9,974 nucleotides of DNA from positions 1 through 9,974 of the forward strand of contig CAKKST010000310.1 in assembly GCA_919903585.1 (NCBI GenBank), written 5' to 3'. The notes under the pieces are model-generated. The model did not search any database, was not told where the DNA came from, and saw nothing but the letters and a program-made list of their open reading frames with translations. Both the position numbers and the translations under genes were made by a program. Source of the DNA: Nitrospiria bacterium (lineage in GTDB: Bacteria > Nitrospirota > CAKKRA01 > 9FT-COMBO-42-15). This document shows, in pieces, positions 1-5,614 of the stretch; positions within the stretch are counted from its first letter, which is position 1, and each line of letters begins with the position of its first letter.

Positions 1-97
1 GCGCAACTGTTAGGGTTGATGACCACAACAACACTTTCGTTGCGCTGTGCGGATTCTGGTGAGACAAGGTTCGAAAACAGAGTTTTCCTACAGGCTC
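1..97. other. Unidentified left flank of the integron cassette
   Basis: No credible gene is seen here. There are two small inverted repeats: GCGCAAC (1-7) with GTTGCGC (39-45), and GAAAAC (73-78) with GTTTTC (82-87) around a three-base loop. A GTTAGGG at 9-15 misses the attC core consensus GTTRRRY only at its last base. If the neighbouring cassette call is right, this stretch should be the attI site, the end of a preceding attC, or non-integron DNA at a secondary insertion site. I cannot tell which. No clear RYYYAAC partner for the GTTAGGC at 98-104 is visible. Confidence 0.3.
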
Positions 98-104
98 GTT
101 AGGC
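98..104 (+). other. Integron core site GTTAGGC (left cassette boundary)
   Basis: GTTAGGC matches the integron crossover consensus GTTRRRY exactly; recombination in such sites falls between the G (98) and the first T (99). It lies 23 bases before the ATG of the membrane protein gene, with only a ribosome binding site between them, which is the usual short cassette leader. It is the exact reverse complement of GCCTAAC at 731-737, which follows the same gene. The motif alone is short and could occur by chance; the pairing with the downstream site carries the weight. Confidence 0.6.
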
Positions 105-127
105 GTAAGCGGAAGGAGGAAATTAAA

Positions 128-715
128 ATGACTACTCTAATAGAAGCTCTTCAGGTTGTTCATATCATCAATGCCATTCTTATGGCCTGGCCGTTCTATG
201 CTTTGGTGGCTGTTAACCAGCGGGCTCGCCTTGGGCCGCCGTTGGGCGACCGCGCAGATATCTACATGGAAAACATCATCAAAAACCGGACTATTCCATG
301 TTTTGTCTTCCAGGCCACTGCCCTCATTACCGGCGTGGCGCTCGTCGCCTTGCGGGGCCAATCAGTAGAGGTTTTGCTTAGTAATCCGGCATTGGCTGCG
401 AAGTTGCTGCTTCTCGTATTGATTATCGTGCTACTTGCTTATGTTCACACGAGCGTACAGCCGCGCATCGACGCTCTGTTTACACAGTTGGAGGCAAAGC
501 CCGTGCCAGGGGACATCGCAGCGACGATTAGTGCATTACGCTTGCGGCGTAAGCGCGTTGCGACAGTATGTATGTTTGTTGTGTTGACAGTATCCATGCT
601 CGGAGTGCAGGTCTGGTCAGCATTCCCAGTCTGGCTCACGCTGGTTCTTCTGGTTGCCATCATAGTATTTACTTGGCATTCCTACAAAAGCGTCACGCCA
701 TATGGTTGGTTTTAA
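128..715 (+). CDS. Five-helix integral membrane protein, integron cassette gene
   Basis: I do not recognise a characterised family. The 195-residue product is mostly hydrophobic, with five likely membrane helices at about residues 10-30, 57-76, 89-107, 144-163 and 167-186. A basic loop (LRLRRKRV, 137-144) before helix 4 suggests a cytoplasmic side. The pattern of a helix ending in YVHTSVQPRIDAL (105-117) recalls small CopD/DUF2269-type membrane proteins, but this is only a resemblance. The ATG at 128 is chosen because AAGGAGGA (113-120) sits 7 bases upstream; an in-frame start at 47 would add a charged stretch unlike the rest. The gene nearly fills the interval between two integron core sites and is the only plus-strand gene in the window. 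Its third positions look richer in G+C than the pil genes. Function unknown. Confidence 0.8.
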   Translation: MTTLIEALQVVHIINAILMAWPFYALVAVNQRARLGPPLGDRADIYMENIIKNRTIPCFVFQATALITGVALVALRGQSVEVLLSNPALAAKLLLLVLIIVLLAYVHTSVQPRIDALFTQLEAKPVPGDIAATISALRLRRKRVATVCMFVVLTVSMLGVQVWSAFPVWLTLVLLVAIIVFTWHSYKSVTPYGWF

Positions 716-730
716 AGAATACAAAAGTAC

Positions 731-797
731 GCCTAACCCCACGGTGGAGAGGGACGCGCGCAAGAGCGGCGCGCGCCCCTCACCGTGAACGTTCGAC
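731..797 (+). other. Integron attC recombination site (67 bp)
   Basis: The site begins with GCCTAAC (731-737), an exact RYYYAAC inverse core, 15 bases after the stop of the membrane protein gene. An imperfect palindrome follows: CACGGTG (740-746) pairs with CACCGTG (781-787), AGGG (750-753) with CCCT (777-780), and CGCGCG (755-760) with CGCGCG (770-775), around a 9-base loop. Bases 747-749 bulge out of the left arm only, and A754/C776 are mispaired. Extrahelical bases on the L'' arm are a hallmark of folded attC sites and favour plus-strand orientation. The closing core GTTCGAC (791-797) matches the complement of the inverse core at 5 of 7 bases. Because only its G belongs to the cassette, this may mark a non-canonical junction. 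There is no T-tract, so a simple terminator is less likely. Confidence 0.72.
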
Positions 798-859
798 ATA
801 TATTAATAATTGGGGTCGGGGGTCTTTATTCCTGATGCTATCCGTTTCAAATGCAGGAC

Positions 860-1960
860 TCAAACGGAAACCGGGGCAGTCCGTCCTGACAACTCTGCCA
901 TCAGATCCTTTACTGAAAGAATCCGGTCAATCCTGTATGCGTTTGTTCCCACAGTATAGATAGGCTCTTCCTTATCCGGATTGTAGCCCGCAGAACTCAG
1001 TAACCCGTTGCATATACAGAAATGGTGCTCGTTGCTCTTTTTTGCAGGACATATACTGAAATTGCCTTCTTTGTCCTTCATAAGCACATAACCTTTGTCG
1101 CATTTGGGTTTTCTCAGCTTCTGCAGGGCAGAGACATACATGGGCGACTGCTTTATGATCCGAAACGGCAAGCCGCATGGAGAGCCCGGATCATGGGCAA
1201 CAATAATATCCTCTTCCTTGGCATTTACAACCGCCTGCTTAAATTTGGCAGTTGCGCTGCTCTCCTCTGTAGCGAGAAATCGGGTTCCCATCTGCACGCC
1301 GTCAGCTCCCATTTTCAGGAATCTGACGATATCTTCATGCGTATAAATGCCGCCTGCAACAATGACCGGAAAATCACCGTGTTTTTGAGCCATATCCTTG
1401 ACAGGCAGGAGCAGGTTTTCAAGCCTGTTTTCATCAATGTCAATCTGATCCATCCTGAATCCGATATGTCCTCCTGCGAGCGGGCCTTCCAGCACAACGG
1501 CATCAGGCCTGTAGCCTATCTTTTCCCATTTCTTGCATATTATAGCAAGGGCTCTTGCAGATGACACAATCGGGATAAGCGCCGTATCCTTTGGCAATTG
1601 AATGGCAGGCAGCGTAAGAGGCAGTCCTGCTCCGGAAATGATCGCATCAGCATTTGCATCAAGAGCGCCTTTCACAGAGTCGTTATAATCTTTGACAAGC
1701 GCAGCCATAATGTTTATGCCGGCAAAACCTCCGTTCTCTTTCGCGCGTGAAACCTCTTCGTATGCGGCTTCGTATGAGTTGAGCTTCTTGCCGCTTCTCT
1801 TTGAGACAATCCTGTCAAGGCATGCGCTAGATATGATGCCTAACCCGCCTTCCTTGGCAACAGCGCTTGCGAGGGGATAAAGGGAGACCCCGACGCCCAG
1901 ACCTCCCTGAATGTTAGGAAGCGGAATAGTTTTACCTTTTATAATCAACTGCGAAAACAT
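860..1960 (-). CDS. Nitronate monooxygenase-like flavin-dependent oxidoreductase
   Basis: The 366-residue product belongs to the NMO/2-nitropropane dioxygenase family of FMN-binding TIM-barrel enzymes, which oxidise alkyl nitronates; FabK enoyl-ACP reductases are close relatives. Visible marks are the N-terminal strand IQGGLGVGVS (17-26) followed by AKEGGLGIIS (35-44), the AGGHIGF motif (162-168) with the family's conserved histidine H165, and the FMN-phosphate region VIVAGGIYTHED (199-210) and GADGVQMGTRF (218-228). The GVGVS start fits NMO better than FabK. A cysteine-rich C-terminal part (C262, C287, C304, C315, C317) may bind metal or a cluster, which is inference. The ATG at 1960 has AAGGAAA about 13 bases upstream. 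It stands alone, in opposite orientation to the left-hand cassette gene. Physiological substrate unknown. Confidence 0.85.
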   Translation of the reverse strand: MFSQLIIKGKTIPLPNIQGGLGVGVSLYPLASAVAKEGGLGIISSACLDRIVSKRSGKKLNSYEAAYEEVSRAKENGGFAGINIMAALVKDYNDSVKGALDANADAIISGAGLPLTLPAIQLPKDTALIPIVSSARALAIICKKWEKIGYRPDAVVLEGPLAGGHIGFRMDQIDIDENRLENLLLPVKDMAQKHGDFPVIVAGGIYTHEDIVRFLKMGADGVQMGTRFLATEESSATAKFKQAVVNAKEEDIIVAHDPGSPCGLPFRIIKQSPMYVSALQKLRKPKCDKGYVLMKDKEGNFSICPAKKSNEHHFCICNGLLSSAGYNPDKEEPIYTVGTNAYRIDRILSVKDLMAELSGRTAPVSV

Positions 1961-2036
1961 TTATGAAACCAATTTCCTTATTCTATATATTTTACACCAT
2001 TTTCCAGAGTATTAGGGGAAAGAAATTAAAAAAGTA

Positions 2037-2059
2037 GCCTAACAATGTACTCCAGCGGA
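2037..2059 (+). other. Possible attC half-site remnant
   Basis: GCCTAAC (2037-2043), identical to the inverse core at 731, is followed after a short spacer by CTCCAGCGGA (2050-2059). That element resembles the L'' box of many attC sites. No matching L' box or GTTRRRY core follows before the M23 gene ends at 2074, so at most half a site is present. If real, it would make the oxidoreductase segment a second, inverted-gene cassette with a damaged attC. It could equally be chance. Confidence 0.25.
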
Positions 2060-2073
2060 AAGGAAATATGTTC

Positions 2074-2991
2074 TTAATCCAATATATACTTGCTGGGGTT
2101 TACTGGGATGTTGTTTACATGGACTTCGTAATGAAGGTGCGGGCCTGTGCTGTAACCAGTATTTCCTACAAAGGCTATTATTTGACCTCTCTTAATTTTT
2201 TGACCTGCTGTGACTTTGGTTTTTGAAAGGTGACCATAGGTTGTATTGAGCCCATAACCATGATCAATCTTTAGCATCTTTCCAAGTCCGGTATCAAAGC
2301 CCTCCTTGATTACAATACCTGCGGCAGGCGCAATTACAGGCGTATCCATCCTCGCAGCCACATCTATGCCATTGTGCATTGCCCAGTTCCCTGTGAATGG
2401 AGACATCCTGTTGCCAAACCCTGATGTAAGCCATCCCTTAACAGGCCATATAGACGGCGTGGATGCCCACATGGAGTTTCTTTCCTTCATAAAATCTGTT
2501 ATCTCCTGAAAACTGGCCTCCTGCTTTAATGCTTCTGACTGAAGTTTAGTTAAATCGCCCTGCATCTTTTTAAGCGCCTCTTCGCGCATCTTTTCGTCAA
2601 GGGAGGCAACATTATTGAGGTCAACTTCCTTCGGGCCGCCTAAGCCCAGTATTTGTGTGTTATCTTTAGATGGGGTATTCAGGTTTGTGATAACCCTTAA
2701 TTTCGTATCAAATTCATTCAGACGGGACATCTGCTTCTTTAATTCATCTATATTAGAGGCAAAGGTCTGTATTTGAAGCTTCTGTGTTTTTGTGATCTTT
2801 CTTAACGACTCAAGTTCCCATACCTTGCCAGCCATAACAATGTAGCTGCCGCCCATATATAAAAATAAGGCAATTAAAAAGACGGCTGAGGCAATCATGT
2901 AGTTTAGCGCCCTTTTTGTAAAAATAAAACGATAAGGCTTGTCTTTAGGATTGGGTAAGATCAAAATCGTATAGGACTTTTTTAATTTCAT
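2074..2991 (-). CDS. Membrane-anchored M23 family metallopeptidase (LytM domain)
   Basis: This is a 305-residue peptidoglycan hydrolase or hydrolase-like protein. A short basic cytoplasmic tail precedes one membrane helix (about 31-53). A coiled-coil-prone periplasmic stretch (about 57-168) follows, then a C-terminal LytM/M23 domain (about 183-303). The zinc-site pattern is complete: HNGID gives H206 and D210, GHLS gives H254, and HLHYE gives H285 and H287. It is therefore likely an active endopeptidase rather than a degenerate activator like EnvC or NlpD. The opening SGFGNRMSPFTG (190-201) is typical of M23 domains. The ATG at 2991 has GGGAAGAAG just upstream, and a sigma70-type promoter lies at 3054-3082. 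It is probably transcribed separately from the pil cluster. Cross-link specificity cannot be read from the sequence. Confidence 0.92.
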   Translation of the reverse strand: MKLKKSYTILILPNPKDKPYRFIFTKRALNYMIASAVFLIALFLYMGGSYIVMAGKVWELESLRKITKTQKLQIQTFASNIDELKKQMSRLNEFDTKLRVITNLNTPSKDNTQILGLGGPKEVDLNNVASLDEKMREEALKKMQGDLTKLQSEALKQEASFQEITDFMKERNSMWASTPSIWPVKGWLTSGFGNRMSPFTGNWAMHNGIDVAARMDTPVIAPAAGIVIKEGFDTGLGKMLKIDHGYGLNTTYGHLSKTKVTAGQKIKRGQIIAFVGNTGYSTGPHLHYEVHVNNIPVNPSKYILD

Positions 2992-3053
2992 AAACTTCTT
3001 CCCTTTCCCCTTTGTGATTTAGGGACACCTCACCCCTTACTACCTTAGTTTTG

Positions 3054-3082
3054 AAAATACCATACCTGTCAATGTTTGTCAA
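3054..3082 (-). promoter_or_regulatory. Sigma70-type promoter for the M23 peptidase gene
   Basis: On the minus strand a perfect -35 box TTGACA (3082-3077) is followed by a 17-base spacer and a -10 box TATTTT (3059-3054). Transcription would begin near 3047, giving a leader of roughly 55 bases before the ATG at 2991. The spacing is optimal and the -10 matches TATAAT at 4 of 6 positions. A second overlapping TTGACA (3072-3067) lacks a good -10 at the right distance. Confidence 0.55.
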
Positions 3083-3123
3083 GTCCTTTCCTTGTATCTA
3101 TTTGAGATTTCAGGGAAAAGGCC

Positions 3124-3774
3124 TTATTTATTAAATAGCTTGTTAAGGGGGCACTCCTCGCAATGGGGTTTCGTATTGCAGAAGTCCTTTCCTACCCTTA
3201 CTATCAGTGCATGATATTCATTAAATAAATCAGTATGTTGCGAGAGGTTTTCCATAAAGAGCCTTTGCAGGGAATGATAATCAATGCCATCAGTAATTAA
3301 CTTGTGCCTTGATAAAATCCTCTTTGTATAGGCATCTATTACAAAAATGGGGTAATTCCCTGCATATAAAAGTATAGAATCTGCTGTCTCCGGACCTATT
3401 CCTTTAACCTCTAAGAGCCTCTGCCTTAATTCACTGAGCTCTGTACTGAACATTTTATCAAGGCTCCCATTATATTCCTTAAAAAGGAACTTCATGAACT
3501 CCTTAAGCCTTTTTGCCTTGATATTAAAATAACCCGAAGGCCTGATTAATTTTGCCAGCTTAGGTGATGGAAGGGTATATAATGCCTTTGGCGAGAGGTG
3601 TCCACCCTTTTTAAGATTACCTATTGCCTTTTCCACATTCCCCCATGCAGTATTTTGGGTAAGGATTGCGCCAACAATAACCTCAAAGGGGGTCTCGCCC
3701 GGCCACCAGCGTTGTTTGCCAAATTGATTGTATAATAGCTTATATATTTCAAGAAGGGTCTTTTTTACAGCCAT
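3124..3774 (-). CDS. Endonuclease III-family DNA glycosylase (HhH-GPD), probably monofunctional
   Basis: The 216-residue product is a base-excision-repair glycosylase of the HhH-GPD superfamily. Signatures are AILTQNTAW (36-44), the helix-hairpin-helix VKGIGPETADSIL (123-135) and the catalytic aspartate in FVIDAYTKR (D147). The position of the lysine nucleophile in E. coli Nth (GRKTA) is a glutamate here, E129 in GPETA, so AP-lyase activity is not expected. The start RWWPGETPFEVIVGAILTQNT and the RPSGYFNIKAKRL block (78-90) recall the MagIII 3-methyladenine glycosylase branch described in Helicobacter; this is from memory of the family. The C-terminus carries three cluster-type cysteines, C199-x5-C205-x2-C208. 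The usual fourth is absent because the protein ends at residue 216. AAGGT lies upstream of the ATG. It follows the ATPase gene after 63 bp. Confidence 0.88.
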   Translation of the reverse strand: MAVKKTLLEIYKLLYNQFGKQRWWPGETPFEVIVGAILTQNTAWGNVEKAIGNLKKGGHLSPKALYTLPSPKLAKLIRPSGYFNIKAKRLKEFMKFLFKEYNGSLDKMFSTELSELRQRLLEVKGIGPETADSILLYAGNYPIFVIDAYTKRILSRHKLITDGIDYHSLQRLFMENLSQHTDLFNEYHALIVRVGKDFCNTKPHCEECPLNKLFNK

Positions 3775-3837
3775 CTAATAATTAACCTTAAAAAAATCTA
3801 CCCATATTCTAACCATAAATTTAGTATAAATCAATAT

Positions 3838-5016
3838 CTATGCCTCTAAGGCGACCCTTCTTAATTCATCTAATGTTGTAATGCCTTTCATTACCTTCAT
3901 CATCCCATCCTCAAACAATGTCTTCATACCCTGCGCCTTGGCCGATTCCATTAGTTCCATCTCAGATGCGCCCTTTGATACCAATCTTCTGATATCATGA
4001 TTAACAACTAATATCTCAAATATCCCTACCCTTCCCTTGTATCCTATGTTGTTGCAGGATTCGCATCCCTCACCCATATAAAACTTAGCGCCTGAGGAAA
4101 ATCCAAATTCCTCTGCTATATCTTCATCAGGCTGGTATTCCTTTATACATTTTTTGCATATTTTCCTGACAAGCCGCTGTGTAAATACACAATTAAGCGC
4201 AGAGGCTATTGACCATGGCTTTATTCCGAGATCAAGGAGCCTTGCAATAGTCCCGACAGCCCCCCTTGTATGGAGGGTGCTAAAGACAAGATGGCCTGTT
4301 AAGGCTGCAGATACTGCAACCTCTGCTGTTTCAGTATCCCTGATCTCACCTACATAGATAACATCAGGGTCCTGCCGCAAGATAGATCTAAGCGCATTTG
4401 CAAACATAATCCCTGCCTTATTATTAACCTGACTTTGAATTGTTCCTTCAATCTCATATTCAATTGGGTCTTCAATGGTCATTATATTTTTATCTGATTT
4501 ATCTATGGCATTAATTGCCGAATATATCGTTGTTGTCTTTCCGCTGCCTGTAGGCCCTGTTGCAAGGATCATCCCGTTTGGAGCAAGGATCGCCCTTTTA
4601 AAGATATTTAAATCCTCGTCGGAAAAACCTAATTCGGGGAGTGATAAAAGGATGTGGGTTTTCTTCAGGATTCTTAAGACGATATTTTCTCCATAGAGGG
4701 TGGGATGTGTGGATGTACGGATATCTATATTTTTGCCGCTGCTTACAAAACTTATGCGCCCATTCTGAGGAATCAGCTTCTTGGATATATCCAGAGCCGA
4801 TACAACCTTAATCCTTGAGGTAATCGGGGATATGAGTTTAGCAGGTAATCGGTCTCTATCGTGAAGGAATCCATCAATACGAAAGCGCACCCTCATGGAA
4901 TCCTTTTTTGGTTCAAAATGGATATCGCTTGCACCCTCAAGCACCGCCCTAATGATATAGCCATTTACAAGCCTTACAATAGATGTCCCTTCTAATTCTA
5001 TCTTATTGGATATCAT
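3838..5016 (-). CDS. GspE/PilB-family type II secretion/type IV pilus ATPase (likely frameshifted 5' end)
   Basis: This is a hexameric cytoplasmic ATPase that powers pilus extension or type II secretion. Visible motifs are ASDIHFEP (29-36), Walker A GPTGSGKTT (154-162), the Asp box IEDPIEYE (181-188), Walker B with DPDVIYVGEIRD (216-227), the His box STLHT (246-250), and a tetracysteine zinc site C287-x2-C290 and C318-x2-C321. At 392 residues it lacks the N-terminal MshEN/GspE_N domain that normally contacts the inner-membrane platform. The ATG at 5016 has only a weak ribosome site. Upstream, the same frame stays open for nine codons (GVSAKEITE) to a TGA at 5046-5044, exactly where the preceding PAS-like reading frame ends. 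The two may be one gene. Placement beside pilMNOPQ favours PilB, but no pilC or pilA is visible, so I give no symbol. Confidence 0.93.
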   Translation of the reverse strand: MISNKIELEGTSIVRLVNGYIIRAVLEGASDIHFEPKKDSMRVRFRIDGFLHDRDRLPAKLISPITSRIKVVSALDISKKLIPQNGRISFVSSGKNIDIRTSTHPTLYGENIVLRILKKTHILLSLPELGFSDEDLNIFKRAILAPNGMILATGPTGSGKTTTIYSAINAIDKSDKNIMTIEDPIEYEIEGTIQSQVNNKAGIMFANALRSILRQDPDVIYVGEIRDTETAEVAVSAALTGHLVFSTLHTRGAVGTIARLLDLGIKPWSIASALNCVFTQRLVRKICKKCIKEYQPDEDIAEEFGFSSGAKFYMGEGCESCNNIGYKGRVGIFEILVVNHDIRRLVSKGASEMELMESAKAQGMKTLFEDGMMKVMKGITTLDELRRVALEA

Positions 5017-5036
5017 TTCAGTAATCTCTTTAGCGC

Positions 5037-5225
5037 TTACCCCTCATTTGCGTCGGGTGTTTCACACTTTAAAAAGGACTTAATATTTTTCTTTAATATT
5101 TCATTTAATGCGTAGCCAAAGGTGTTTCTGGCGAGGGTGTTGCTTTTTATTATCCTGCCATCACCTTGTACTATAAGGATCATATTGTACTGGGCAGTTT
5201 CAATAAGGCTGTCAAGGAGCTCCAC
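5037..5225 (-). CDS. PAS-like N-terminal fragment, probably the 5' part of the ATPase gene
   Basis: These 62 codons read like the first half of a PAS sensor fold: IVQGDGRIIKSN (18-29), then ARNTFGYALNEILKKNI (32-48), matching the usual pattern of strand pair, asparagine, FGY and helix. The later PAS strands are missing. Translation starts at GTG (5225-5223), supported by a strong GAGGAGG (5242-5236) 10 bases upstream. The downstream ATPase ATG has nothing comparable. The frame stops at TAA (5039-5037) just after a run of four G (minus strand, 5043-5040). One extra G there would join it to GVSAKEITE and the ATPase, giving 462 residues. I see it as the broken front of a PAS-ATPase fusion; a separate small protein is possible. 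Confidence 0.6.
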   Translation of the reverse strand: MELLDSLIETAQYNMILIVQGDGRIIKSNTLARNTFGYALNEILKKNIKSFLKCETPDANEG

Positions 5226-5235
5226 TTTTTGTTAT

Positions 5236-5242
5236 CCTCCTC
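5236..5242 (-). promoter_or_regulatory. Strong Shine-Dalgarno site for the PAS/ATPase gene
   Basis: GAGGAGG lies 10 bases before the GTG start at 5225. It is among the strongest ribosome sites in the cluster, while the ATPase ATG at 5016 has only AAAGAG. This argues that ribosomes meant for the ATPase load here. Confidence 0.65.
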
Positions 5243-5289
5243 AATCTGATATGCAGCGATAAATTAAATAACAGATTTATACCAACAGA

Positions 5290-5607
5290 TTAACCTTTTG
5301 TTACATCCCCTACCCATTTAAGATAATCTTCTGAACCGCTGATTATGGGGAGGGCAATTATCTCAGGGACAGAATAGCTATGAATGGATTTTACCCTTTT
5401 GATAATATCATTTATAAGGGACTTTCTTGTCTTGATGATCATCAGCGCCTCTTTTTCGTTGCAGACCTTCTCCTGCCAGTAAAATATAGATTCCACCTGT
5501 GGAATAATATTTACACATGCAATAAGCCTCTCTTCCATGAGGGCATTACCTATCTTTTTTGCCTCATCAATGGAGCTTGCAGTAATAAGGATAACAACAG
5601 CCTCCAA
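5290..5607 (-). CDS. cutA: CutA1-like divalent cation tolerance protein
   Basis: The 105-residue product matches CutA1 in length and motifs: the opening strand VVILITASSIDEAKKIG (4-20), ACVNIIPQVESIFYWQ (30-45), KTRKSLI (59-65), HSYSVPEIIALPI (76-88) and DYLKWV (94-99). CutA1 forms a very stable ferredoxin-like trimer. Its link to copper or other divalent metal tolerance in E. coli is genetic, and its true role is unsettled. Translation appears to start at TTG (5607-5605), because the family's first strand begins at once and no ATG fits. GGAAGGGG, overlapping the pilQ 3' end, lies about 12 bases upstream. It begins 7 bases after the pilQ stop, so it is co-transcribed and perhaps translationally coupled. 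No functional link with pili is known to me. Confidence 0.9.
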   Translation of the reverse strand: MEAVVILITASSIDEAKKIGNALMEERLIACVNIIPQVESIFYWQEKVCNEKEALMIIKTRKSLINDIIKRVKSIHSYSVPEIIALPIISGSEDYLKWVGDVTKG

Positions 5608-5614
5608 TTTATAT

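Noticed and set aside
740..787. Rho-independent terminator for the membrane protein gene
   Set aside because: The stem is strong but no T-tract follows, and the flanking core sites plus one-sided bulges fit attC better. It may still slow transcription.
568..963. Plus-strand open frame of 131 codons spanning the attC
   Set aside because: It overlaps the end of the membrane protein gene in another frame and the end of the oxidoreductase gene, has no family resemblance and crosses the palindrome.
1022..1564. Plus-strand open frame of 180 codons
   Set aside because: It is antisense to the well-supported oxidoreductase gene and has no recognisable domain.
2037..2110. Complete second attC, using GCTGGGG near 2095 as the right arm
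   Set aside because: That arm is the conserved C-terminal coding end of the M23 gene, and no GTTRRRY core sits at the right distance. Only a half-site is kept, at low confidence.
3067..3072. Second TTGACA as an alternative -35 for the M23 gene
   Set aside because: The corresponding -10 position reads ACTAAG, much poorer than TATTTT served by the neighbouring TTGACA.
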